Assembly: GCA_002105175.1 (NCBI GenBank)
Contig: MCGE01000003.1
Location: 2,278,559 to 2,342,558 of the forward strand
DNA length: 64,000 nucleotides
Direction: 5' to 3'
Source of the DNA: Absidia repens
Taxonomy: Eukaryota; Mucoromycota; Mucoromycetes; Mucorales; Cunninghamellaceae
How positions within the stretch are numbered: position 1 is the first letter of the stretch; each line of letters opens with the position of its first letter. The position numbers and the translations under genes are program-made. Below are positions 50,455-59,319 of the stretch, piece by piece. The notes beneath the pieces are model-generated. The model did no database searches. It saw only the letters and a list, made by a program, of their open reading frames with translations, and was not told the origin of the DNA.

Positions 50455-52215
50455 TCATATATACGAATGTTCATCATCGCATGACGTCTCCAAGGTTCTT
50501 TTCAATCGATATTTTTCCATCATACAAAATCTGATCGTATCAGGCTTCAATGAGCGGCGAAGAGGGGGGATTGTATGCTTTGCGCTTGAGAATACTCGCT
50601 CTACCGGCACACTTGTTCCTAAAAAAAAGATATGTTTGTGTTAGATATGGTTGGTTGGTTTTTTTTTTTTTTTTTTACCTGGCACCGCAAGGTAGTCCCG
50701 GGCCATCTTTGATAAAACTGGGAAAAGATCTTGGTTTGCCTTCCACCACCCCAAGACATCACGGGAGACTGCGTTTAGTTCCATTGAGCGACGGTGATAA
50801 AGATCAACTTCATTGACTCGTTCTTCAACTCTTCGTGCTGCAATTCGACGGCCGTAAGCGTGCTGTAACACTCGTGGTATTGCTTCTCCATTAACCACAG
50901 GCGTTTCGTGATCGTCGTTCTGCGGTTGTCCATACTGTTGAGAATATTATGGTAATGGTCATCTAATTGCTGTCGACATAATTGAATAAATTCTAATTCC
51001 CAGTTATTTCGATCGGTATAATCAATGTTGAGCCCAGGATCAAGTGCTGTCAAAAAAAAAAAAAAAAAAATTAAAAATCTGTTTTTTGACCACTCTTTTT
51101 TTTTTTTTTACTACTTACAAAAAGCTACCATAGAAATAGGCGAATCGTCTGTCTTGACATAGTATTGTTGTAACTTAGAAAAACATACTTCAGCGGCCCT
51201 TTTGAGAGGTGAGTTGTCATTGCTTTGGTTGTCAATAAACTGGTCCAATGCGTCCATAAGAAAATTGTACACAGGAATAACGATGTTGATGGTTGGATAA
51301 TCTTGCCCAGATATGAATTTTGTTGCTTCTTCGAAATCCTAAATAAACCCGGTTAGTGCCCTATCAATTATGAACAGTGATATATAACGCTACCTCTAAT
51401 AAAGTTCGCATTTCGCCCAAGTATGTCCATTCTTCTTCAGATAACAAGTACGGTTGGAGGTCAACGTCGGTTGAAGTGATCATTGTAAGAGGCGTCCGTA
51501 ATTCGATTGCTGTATTTATCATATGGTATGTGGAATTCCAGCGAGTTACGACATCCAATATTGGGTTGATTTTTTTGACACCATTACACTCATCGCGCAA
51601 TCTGAGGAAGTGGCTCATTTTTTGATTTGATAGTCTTATTGATTTAATGCATTTTCGAAGCTATAATAAAACAAAAGATTTAGCGCTGAGTATATTAAAA
51701 TAATTATGTAAACTTCACTTACATTTTTCAGACATGTTGGGATGTTTTCATTTTCTATACCGTCCGCTGTCGGTGCGCAACACAACGTGGAGAGAGCTGA
51801 TTGAATGGCTAGGTTCATTATATGGGCCAGGCATTGCACATGGTGTTTTTTATGATTGAAGTCAATGCCTTCCTACATCCACTTGTTCTCGAGTGCTTTC
51901 ATCATTGTGGTATTGTTGGACGCATTATCTGTTACCACCGCTAGAATCTATAAAAAATCGTTGGTGAGACTGGTATGCGTAGTCATTGTTACAGCAAGCG
52001 TTTACCTTCTTTTTGATACCGAGTTCAGTCAATGAGTTATCCAGATAAGTTGAGAGATGTTCGCCTGAATGTTTATTTTCAATATGTATGAAATCCAAAA
52101 GAGTGTTGTTCAGTTTAAATTTTTTGTCTACATAGTGTCCAGTTACACCCATAAAGGAAAGGTTATTGGGAGACGTCCACATGTCCAAAGTAATTGAGAT
52201 TTTGGAGTCCACCAA

Positions 52216-52272
<57 letters not shown>

Positions 52273-53124
52273 TAGAAGGTAAGATAACTATGTTATTCAA
52301 AAAAAAGGAAAAAAAACTTGCCTGAAGCTGCGATATCAAGTTTGACCGATTGTTGTTGTAATTGTTGATGATTTGTGATTGTATCGTGACAGCTGTTGGG
52401 ACAGCTACCGACGGATTCAGGTACGATAATAGCGATTTGAAAAAAGGTGATTGAACAACAGTAAACGGCTGGTCGTCGCTTACCAACCATTCTGCCAAAA
52501 GTACATTGAATTTATCACTATCGAAAGCAAATTGCCTATATCACAATCAAATTTTAGTTAACTGATATATGCCTTTTTTTCTTCGTCATTTGTACTTACC
52601 TTTGGAAGATTTCATCAATAGTGGGTTGTGCTTTGTCATCTACATCCTTGATCGTTCTGTAAATTTCGTAATGCTTTGCCTTGAGATGCTTCCATTGACC
52701 AGAGGTGGATTTGTTTGTGCATTTGACAGTAAATAATCTGAAAATCAATGGTTAACAAAAACTCGTAACATTCTATTTAATATGTCTATTACCTGTTATT
52801 TTCCATACACAACATGCAACTGGCAGTATTTCCATCTTCGTATAAGGCAAAATACGTCCATACCGGACTACTTCGTTGTCGATTTTTTGGAGATTGAGTC
52901 AGCAATTGAGGTGGCAATTGAGTTGAGGATTGAGTTGAGGATTGAGTTACTGGTTGAAGTGAGAATGGAAATGGAGATTCAGTTGTCAATTGAGTTACTG
53001 ATTGAGATTCTGATTGAGATCCTGATGGTGAAGTAATGGGCTCCATGTTAAAATCTAGACCACCATGATCTAGGTCTTCTTGCGATAGCATAGGGGTAAA
53101 AGAGTTAAATGCAGCGGGATACAT
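50455..53124 (-). pseudogene. hAT transposase with premature stop and frameshift
   Basis: Nine exons can be traced on the minus strand (53124-52793, 52737-52600, 52535-52322, 52215-52006, 51947-51723, 51660-51394, 51338-51119, 51046-50679, 50618-50455), about 712 codons. Order of parts: Ser/Thr/Gln-rich N-terminus; BED zinc finger (WTYFALYED, CMLC, then WKHLKAKH in the next exon); DDE-type blocks SITLDMWTS and VVTDNASNN; QCLAHIMNLA; TRWNSTYHM; helical hAT region EEATKFISG and YPTINIVIPVYNF; C-terminal dimerisation block VLGWWKANQDLFPVLS, MARDYLAVPG, TSVPVERVFSSAKHT. Lesions: TAG at 51875-51873 after NKW-M, and a one-base phase change inside exon 8 (between about 50930 and 50800). Intron 3 appears to use a GC donor (CAG|GCAAGT at 52322/52321) and its acceptor has a 53-bp T tract. 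A decayed, once complete transposase. Confidence 0.88.
52218..52270. repeat. 53-bp poly(A)/poly(T) tract in a transposase intron
   Basis: An uninterrupted run of 53 A on the plus strand. On the coding (minus) strand it is the polypyrimidine tract directly before the acceptor TAG at 52218-52216. It is the longest homopolymer in the window. Confidence 0.9.
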
Positions 53125-53214
53125 AACAAAAATAAGTTGAAAGTAATAAAAAGAAAGTAAAAAAAAAAAAAAACCAACTTTTTTTATTTATATTGTTTAT
53201 AACTTCAAATGCCG

Positions 53215-53440
53215 CCTGCCAAATCTATCAAAACCTAAAACTTTATCGGGATATTCGAAACAATACCACTAGTAAAATTGGTATTGATCAATACCTCTTA
53301 GCGGGATTAGCAATACCAATACCTTAGCGGGACGGTACCACCAATAAAAATTGGTATTGATCAATACTTCTTAGCGGGATTAGCAATACCAAAACCTTAG
53401 CGAGACAATACCACTAGTAGGTATTGGTATTGATCGGTAC
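53215..53440 (+). repeat. Right subterminal tandem repeats of the hAT element
   Basis: Three units of the same ~73-bp sequence as at the left end, again in direct orientation: TTGGTATTGATCAATAC, CTTAGCGGGATTAGCAATACC, CCTTAGCGGGACGGTACCAC. One unit (53423-53442) changes the palindrome to GGTATTGATCGGTACC. Confidence 0.85.
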
Positions 53441-53514
53441 CAGGTATTGAGGACTTTTTCTCAATATCATAATCGGGACGGGACCAAATTAAGAGCCCTA
53501 GTGTATGGGGATAT

Positions 53515-53650
53515 TGAAAAAAAAATGGTATGAGTAGAAGGAGGATATGACTAGAAAGCGGATCCCAGCAAACGTGGATGTCCAAGTATGTGTGTGGTTG
53601 AATGGTGGGCAATAATGTCGAGGCGGTTATTATGGCTGTAGGCTTTAGCT
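53515..53650 (-). repeat. Right arm of the inverted repeat that flanks the hAT element
   Basis: Reading the minus strand gives AACCGCCTCGACATTATTGC, CCACCATTCAACCACACAC, ACTTGGACATCC and TCATATCCTCCTTCTACTC, the counterparts of 49478-49620. The segment next to it, TTATTATGGCTGTAGGCTTT (53629-53648), recurs at 54655-54674. Confidence 0.75.
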
Positions 53651-53899
53651 GTGAGCTTATAGGCGTAAACTTTAGAGCATTCTATAATGAATTGTATGAG
53701 AAATGGATGGTTTGTTTGGTGACAAAAAATGATTGTATAATATTTCTAAAGATGCATGGAAAATTTGAAGTCAAACGGTTTCGTAGTTCATTTTATATAA
53801 AGCGAAGAAGAAAATATTGCACGTTCACTCGATTTTGCAGGCTGTAAAGCCAGACGGGTGTGAATTCAACCGCCGCCGCCGGCAGCCTGGATTGTTGAT

Positions 53900-54250
53900 C
53901 GAGAAAAAAAAATGGGAGCGCACATCCACAAAAAAAAAAAGAGAAGTCAACGGGAATGAGCCAACATCTGTTCACTGTTTTTGGCTCATTGTGGACCTAG
54001 TGGCCTCGGCTTTCTGTTAGAAATAGTTTAGAAGGCTTTTAGAAAAGGGATTGCAAGAGACATGGGGAAACCCTTTCATTTTGATTCTAGAATCTTGGGG
54101 AAATGTCTTGATTAGCTTAGTACATGTAGATGTCTCTTTTCTTCAATAAAACATATCTCTGCTTCATTAAACCTTGTCTTTGATTGAAATAAATGTTTGT
54201 TTAAGCTTCATTAGAAGTTTGGAGATCGCCATTTATAGAGATCCCTTTTA
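53900..54250 (+). repeat. Dispersed hairpin repeat, subfamily 2, copy E
   Basis: Contains TTTTTGGCTCATTGTGGACC (53979-53998), GGCCTCGGCTTTCTGTTAG, AGTTTAGAAGGCTTTTAG, GGGATTGCAAGAGACATGGG, GAAACCCTTTCATTTTGATT and CTTCAATAAAACATATCTCT. It lacks the CCACGTG box of subfamily 1 but keeps the core. Family 2 follows in opposite orientation. Confidence 0.75.
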
Positions 54251-54344
54251 GAAATCCCTTTTTTATCGTACATCGTTCCTTCTTCTACACCATTCATCAA
54301 GTTTAGCATCTCTCTCAGCTACTATTAGCGGTCCCCTATTTTTA

Positions 54345-54660
54345 CATCTTCTTTCCTATTAGTATAGTATTGACTACGTATCATTATTCAATAAAAGCTT
54401 TTTTATTTTGCAATGAAACAATGGAATGGCAAAGCTATTCTACTGTGACAGGCTATTGTACATACTATTCTATTGCGGTAGACTATTCTGCATACTAATG
54501 AACATACTATTATACTGTGGTAATCTATTCTACGGACTATTCATGTTTGGTACTATATCTCTATAGAATGGTGATCTATTTTCCAAACCAATTTTGTACG
54601 GTAAATGCCTCTACATGCTATAATGTTGTAAACAATACTGAGCCATAGGCCTTGTTATTA
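54345..54660 (-). repeat. Dispersed repeat family 2, copy (inverted)
   Basis: Minus-strand counterpart of 57390-57620: AGTATTGACTACGTATCATT, CAATAAAAGCTTTTTTATT, GGCAAAGCTATTCTACTG, GCATACTAATGAACATACT. Together with copy F it forms the left arm of a large inverted repeat. Confidence 0.75.
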
Positions 54661-54689
54661 TGGCTGTAGGCTTTCCCGCCTTTGTTTTT

Positions 54690-55200
54690 GTTTGTTGACG
54701 GGCCTCCCGATTTTTTGTGACGAGGTTGAAAATCTAAGCCCGCTCCTGCTGAATTATTTTTCTCTCACTTTCCCTTTCTTTCCTTTTTTTTTTAAACGAA
54801 AAATTATTTTTTGGTTACTGTTTTTGGCTCATCGTGGACCTGGTGGCCTCGGCTTTCTGTTAGGATTAGTTTAGAAGGGTTTTGACAATAGCGATTACAA
54901 AATACATGGGGAAACCCTTTCCTTTTGCATCTAGGATCTTCGGGCTCATGATTAGCTTAGTTTGTCTCTTTTCTTCAATAAACTTTGACTTTTCTCCAAT
55001 AAACTTTGTCTTTGCTTCAATAAAACTTGCCTTTACTTCAATGATGTGTGCTGAAGCGTCAGTAACAGTTTGCAGATCCCTCCTAGAGATCCCTCTTAGA
55101 GATCCCCCTTAGAAATCGTTTTTAGAAATTGCTTTTAGAAATCACGCTTACAGATCCCTCTTACGGATCCCTCTTAGAAATCCCTCTTAGTGATACATCG
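54690..55200 (+). repeat. Dispersed hairpin repeat, subfamily 2, copy F
   Basis: Starts with GTTGACGGGCCTCCCGATTT and TTTTGTGACGAGGTTGAAAA, then the T-rich part, TTTTTGGCTCATCGTGGACC, GGATTAGTTTAGAAGGG, ATGGGGAAACCCTTTCC, three CAATAAA-type motifs (54976-55024), and ends in an array of 13-14 bp units of the type AGAGATCCCTCTT (55075-55195). The stem AAGGGTTT/AAACCCTT is kept. Confidence 0.75.
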
Positions 55201-55424
55201 TAGTGATCTTTTTTTTATTCATTATTCCTTCTTCAGGCCATTAGGTTGAACAGAAAGCAATTGGTTTTGCTTTTGACTCAAACTGAACCAGAATTATTTT
55301 TTAGCATATCTCTGCTTCAATAAACCTTGTCTTTGTTTGAATAAAATGTGTATTTGTTTCAATGATGTGCCTTTAAGCTTCATTAGAAGTTTGATGATCC
55401 CTTTTATAGAGATCCCTTTTAGAA

Positions 55425-55655
55425 ATCGCTTTGTTTGTTCACGGGCCCCCCGATTTTTTGTGACGGGATTGGAAATCGAAGCACGCTCCTCCTGGATTGT
55501 TTTCTCTCGCCTTTTTACTTCCTTCCTCATCACAACAATCCTCACCATTCAACTTTGGATCTGTAGAATAGTATACATTAGAATACCTCATTCTTCATTC
55601 ATGAATAAAAACTTTTTTATTGAAACATCGCTAAACTTAAATCACTAAACTAAAG
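55425..55655 (+). repeat. Partial subfamily 2 copy plus 3' module
   Basis: Repeats only the 5' part of copy F (GTTCACGGGCCCCCCGATTT, TTGTGACGGGATTGGAAAT) and then joins a module with CTTCATTCATGAATAAAAAC, TTTTTTATTGAAACA and CTAAACTAAAG. The same module stands at 58083-58150 and, inverted, near 59030-59085, each time beside simple repeats. Confidence 0.65.
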
Positions 55656-55739
55656 GGAGGGGAGTGAAAGGATCTCGGGAGCAGTCGAGGGATCTTGAGG
55701 GATGTCGTGCAAATACCTGCCCACAACCCCCACCCACAA

Positions 55740-56335
55740 AAAAATACCCCCCATACACCCCCAAAATAATGTCTCCCCCCACATCCCCCAAAATAATATC
55801 TCCCCCCACATCCCCCAAAAAAGACCTCCCCCCATACACCCCCAAAATAAAGTCTCCCCCCATACACCCCCAAAATAAAATCTCCCCCCATACACCCCCA
55901 AAATAAAGGCTCCCCCCATACACCCCCAAAATAAAGTCTCCCCCCATACACCCCCAAAATAAAATCTCCCCCCATACACCCCCAAAATAAAGGCTCCCCC
56001 CATACACCCCCAAAATAAAGACCTCCCCATACACCCCCAAAATAAAGGCTCCCCCATACACCCCCAAAATAAAGTATCCCCCCATACACCCCCAAAATAA
56101 AGACCTCCCCCATACACCCCCAAAAAGGCCCTCCCCCCATACACCCCCAAAATAAAGACCTCCCCCCATACACCCCCAAAATAAAATATCCCCATACACC
56201 CCCAAAATAAAGACCTCCCCCCATACACCCCCAAAAAGGCCCTCCCCCCATACACCCCCAAAATAAAATCTCCCCCATACACCCCCAAATAAAGGCTCCC
56301 CCCATACACCCCCAAAAAGGCCCTCCAAAAAAATA
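55740..56335. repeat. C-rich minisatellite, about 21 units of 26-30 bp
   Basis: The unit is CCCCATACACCCCCAAAATA followed by a variable AAGNCTCCC end; the first units have ACATCCCCC. Variants AAAGTCTC, AAAATCTC, AAAGGCTC, AAAGACCTC and AAAAAGGCCCTC alternate in an irregular order. The minus strand is strongly G-rich (runs of four to seven G). All three minus-strand frames are open over about 220 codons because no unit has a stop in them; this is a repeat effect and not a gene. Confidence 0.92.
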
Positions 56336-56750
56336 CCGCCCAAAAAAGTCTGGTTTATTTGAGCCAAAACCAAAATCAGTAGGTTTAACTAACTGTCGTA
56401 TTCCTGGTTCCTGCTTAGCAATATTTACATCAAAAGCATCTATGCCATCATCATTTGTATATCCGACTTATCTCTTCACTCTATTTTTTACCCCTGAATT
56501 CCCCACTTATTCTCACACTTGTCATTCAACACATCAGATAGCACACAGCCTCAACTATCCGTAGTCTCAAATACACCGTTATCATGCTCCCATCCACAGC
56601 CACAAATATCTTCATTTTATTATAAAAAGACTTGACATTTTATCAATTAAATAAAAACCATATCAATTGTATCACTTATTTTACTCTTGTCTTTTTATTA
56701 TCTTCCATCCATTTCACTAACCAAAGGCCTGAAGAACGAATGATGTATAA
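56336..56750. other. Unique-looking spacer inside the large inverted repeat
   Basis: AT-rich, pyrimidine-rich sequence with no open frame of note. The part at 56610-56700 (ATTTTATTATAAAA, ATTAAATAAAAACCATAT, CACTTATTTTACTC) resembles 58615-58690, which also lies in the loop of an inverted repeat. Confidence 0.5.
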
Positions 56751-56754
56751 AAAA

Positions 56755-56900
56755 GGGATCTCTACGATGGATCTGTAAGAGGGATTTCTAAGGGGGATCT
56801 GTAAGAGGGATCTCTAAGCGGGATTTCTAAGAGGGATTTCTAAGAGGGATTTCTAAGAGGGATTTCTAAGAGGGATTTCTATGAGGGATTTGCAAACTTT
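56755..56900. repeat. 13-bp tandem array (GAGGGATTTCTAA)
   Basis: Ten or so units of GAGGGATTTCTAA with variants GGGGGATCTGTAA and GAGGGATCTCTAA. It is the inverted counterpart of the array at 55075-55195. A short related array (GCGGGATCTCTAA) also sits at 61160-61215. Confidence 0.85.
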
Positions 56901-57290
56901 TAACGACGTTTAAACACACATCAATGAAGTAAAGACATGTTTTATTGAAGCAAAGACAAATTTTATGGAAGCAGAGACATATTTTATTGAAGAAAAGAGA
57001 CATACTAAGTTAATTAAGACATTGGCCAAGATCCTAGAATCAAAATGAAAGGGTTTCCCCATGCATCCTGTAATCGCTAATCTCAAAACCCTTTTAAACT
57101 AGTCCTAACAGAAAGCCAAAGTCACCACCTCCACAACGAGTAAAAAACAGTGACAAAAAAACGAATTTTTGTTTAAAAAAAATGGAAAGAAAGAGAAAGA
57201 GAGAGAGAAAATGAGGGATGCCGCCCGAAAAATAATTCAGGTGGATCGGGCTTTGATTTTCAATCCCGTCACAAAAAATCGGGAGGGCTA
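56900..57290 (-). repeat. Dispersed hairpin repeat, subfamily 2, copy G (inverted)
   Basis: On the minus strand: CCTCCCGATTTTTTGTGACG, GGGATTGAAAATC, TTTCTCTCTCTCTTTCTC, GGCTTTCTGTTAGGACTAG, AAAAGGGTTTTGAGATTAGC, GATTACAGGATGCATGGGG, AAACCCTTTCATTTTGATTC and repeated CAATAAAA motifs. The arm AAGGGTTTT pairs with GAAACCCTT. Confidence 0.78.
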
Positions 57291-57389
57291 TCTACAAACA
57301 AAAACAAAGACGGGAAGTCCTACAGCCATAATAACAAGCCCCTACTGTATGCTTCAGTATTGGTTACAACATTATAGCATGTAGAAGTA

Positions 57390-57620
57390 TTAACCATAGT
57401 AAATTGGTTTGGAAAATAGATCACCACAGTATAGGGATAGGCTACCAAACAAGAATAGTATGTAGAACAGATTACCACAGTATAGTGGTATGTTCATTAG
57501 TATGCAGATTATCTACCACAGTAGAATAGCTTTGTCACCCATTGTTCATTGCAAAATAAAAAGACTTTTATTGAATCATGATACGTAGTCAAGACTATAC
57601 TAAAGGAAAGAAAATCTAAG
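57390..57620 (+). repeat. Dispersed repeat family 2, copy
   Basis: Contains AAGAATAGTATGTAGAACAG, CACAGTAGAATAGCTTTG, CACCCATTGTTCATTGCAA, AATAAAAAGACTTTTATTG and AATCATGATACGTAGTCAA. Inverted relative to 54345-54660; with copy G it forms the right arm of the large inverted repeat. Confidence 0.75.
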
Positions 57621-58082
57621 AACTAGTCTACAAGCAATACGGATCTCGAAAACGGATAGCCTAACTTCTAATGACCTTGAAACACACATCATGGAGCCAA
57701 ACATAGGGATCTGCAAACTTCTAATGACTTTGAAACACACCCATCTAAAACTGCTAATCAACTTTAAGCACATCCTATTTTTTAAAACTCTCATTTTTCA
57801 AACCGAACACATGTCTGCTTTCCGGAACCGCTGCTAATCGGCTATTTTGCGCACTGCAAACTTGCTATTTTTGTCACTCAAACAAAACGGGAAATTTGGA
57901 CACACAACTAATTGCTATTTTCGACACACACACAACACGCAAATTGCCATTTTCCGCATTATACCCTCTTCCCACATTATCACTTCCTATCAGCCGCTCT
58001 TTTACACACTCTGCAATACCCCACCTTCTTTATTTACTCCACACAATCTCTAAACTAAACCCATCATCTCCATCCTCAACCC
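57621..58082. other. Gene-free filler
   Basis: Imperfect direct repeat of CTAATGACCTTGAAACACAC (57667-57686) and CTAATGACTTTGAAACACAC (57719-57738), then pyrimidine-rich sequence with several TTGCTATTTTC-like variants. No gene seen. Confidence 0.5.
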
Positions 58083-58395
58083 GTCCTTCATTCATGAGTA
58101 AACTTTTTTTTTATTGAAACAGACTACACTTCTCCATCTCTAAACTAAAACCATCGCCTGATCACTTGGAGATCTGATAAAGCCATTCCGTGAAAAAAAG
58201 AAGATGGAGATCCAAAAAAAGGAGGGAACCCTGCTGACTTAAAAAAAAAGGTTCCAGCTGTCTATAAAAAAAAGGCTCCTGCTGTCTATCCGAAAAAAAA
58301 GGTTCCTGCTGTCTATCAAAAAAAAAGATTCCTGTTGTCTATCAAAATAAGGGGTTTCTGCTATCTTTCAAAAAAAAGATTACTCATCACTGTCG
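58083..58395 (+). repeat. Left arm of a long inverted repeat (foldback)
   Basis: Outer part: CTTCATTCATGAGTAAACTT, TATTGAAACA, CTAAACTAAAACCATCGCC, TTGGAGATCTGATAAAGCC, ATTCCGTGAAAAAAAGAAG. Inner part: tandem units of the type TTCCTGCTGTCTATCAAAAA. The same order appears on the opposite strand at 58735-59085. Confidence 0.85.
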
Positions 58396-58734
58396 TATCT
58401 GTCATCCTCTATATTTACATTATAAATCAATCTATCAAATATAGCAAATGTCGGACTCAGATCAGGCACTAACTGTCATATTCAATCCCGATCTGTCAGT
58501 ACACCAATAATCTTTCAATCATCTAATCACAGTCCAATGATTTATACCCTCATCTCTATCTTATCCAATAATACATTAGTAGTAGAAATTTATTATTCCA
58601 ACAACCACTTCCCCAATTTTATTATAAAAGCCTTCCATCATTTTACTGAAATAAAAATATAGCTTTGTCTCACTTATTTTGACTTATCATCTACTACACC
58701 AACATTACAACCTTATTTTTTTTGATAGTTAGAA
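58396..58734. other. Loop of the long inverted repeat
   Basis: About 340 bp of AT-rich, pyrimidine-rich sequence without an open frame; its 3' half resembles the spacer at 56610-56700. Confidence 0.5.
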
Positions 58735-59085
58735 GGAACCCCCTTTTTGTTTGATAGATAGCAGGAATCTTCTTTTTTTTGAAAGATAGCGGGAACCCCC
58801 CCTTTTTTTATGATAGACTGCAGAAACTCTTCTTTTTGGATAGACAGCAGGAATCCTTTTTTTTGGATAGACAGCAGGAATCCTTTTTTTTTTTTGATAG
58901 ACAGCAGGAATCCTTTTTTTTTTGATAGACAGCTGGAGCCCCCTTTTTTGATCTCCCTCTTCTTTTTTTTTTACGGAATGCCTTCATCAGATCTCCAAGG
59001 GTTCAGGCGATCGTTTTAGTTTAGAGATCAGAAGTGTAGTAATGTTTCAATAAAAAGAAAAGTTTATTCATGAATGAGGAATGAG
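58735..59085 (-). repeat. Right arm of the long inverted repeat
   Basis: Plus-strand units of GATAGACAGCAGGAATCC with T8-T11 between them (58822-58940), then TACGGAATGCCTTCATCAG, ATCTCCAAGGGTTCAGGCG, ATCGTTTTAGTTTAGAGATC, GTTTCAATAAAAAG and AAGTTTATTCATGAATGAGG: the reverse complement of the left arm with few changes. Confidence 0.85.
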
Positions 59086-59109
59086 GGTACCTTTTTTTGA
59101 CGGGGAGGT

Positions 59110-59310
59110 GGTTTTTTCTTAAGTCAGCAGGAATCTTTTTTTTTGATAGACCACAGGAACCCTTTTTTTTGATAGACATCTGGAATCCTTTTTTTTTTGA
59201 GATAGACCACAAGAACCCCTTTTCTTTTGAAAGATAACCGTAACCTTTTTTTTTGATAGATAGAAGGAACCCGCTTTCGGTTTGATAGATAGCAGCAACC
59301 TCCTTTTTTT
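59110..59310 (+). repeat. Extra tandem array outside the inverted repeat
   Basis: Degenerate units of 25-35 bp: CAGCAGGAATC, TGATAGACCACAGGAACCC, TGATAGACATCTGGAATCC, TTGATAGATAGAAGGAACCC, separated by T8-T10. Same unit family as the arms just to the left. Confidence 0.75.
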
Positions 59311-59319
59311 ATTGTTGAC

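Larger units (their letters stand above)
49938..53500. mobile_element. hAT-superfamily DNA transposon (decayed)
   Basis: A 3.56-kb element. Its ends are short inverted repeats, TAGGGTTCTTAA at 49938-49949 and, on the other strand, TAGGGCTCTTAA ending at 53500 (one mismatch in 12). The 8 bp outside each end are GTGTTAGA and GTGTATGG, five of eight identical, as expected for an old 8-bp target duplication. The inside carries subterminal tandem units of about 73 bp with a 16-bp palindrome at both ends and one transposase gene on the minus strand with hAT domains (BED finger, DDE-type blocks, C-terminal dimerisation region). The coding part has an in-frame stop and a frameshift, so the copy is probably not autonomous now. 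Confidence 0.85.

Noticed and set aside
50800..50905. Hidden intron (GTTAATGG to TTGCAG) to explain the phase change in transposase exon 8
   Set aside because: Its length of 58 bases does not restore the frame and leads to an early stop, so a frameshift is the simpler reading.
53215..53440. CRISPR-like array from regularly spaced repeats
   Set aside because: Units are long, directly adjacent without unique spacers and belong to a hAT element in a eukaryotic genome.
55637..56373. Three overlapping Gly/Tyr/Trp-rich frames of 221-242 codons on the minus strand
   Set aside because: They are the three phases of one minisatellite whose units have no stop; no start context, no exon structure and all frames are equally open.
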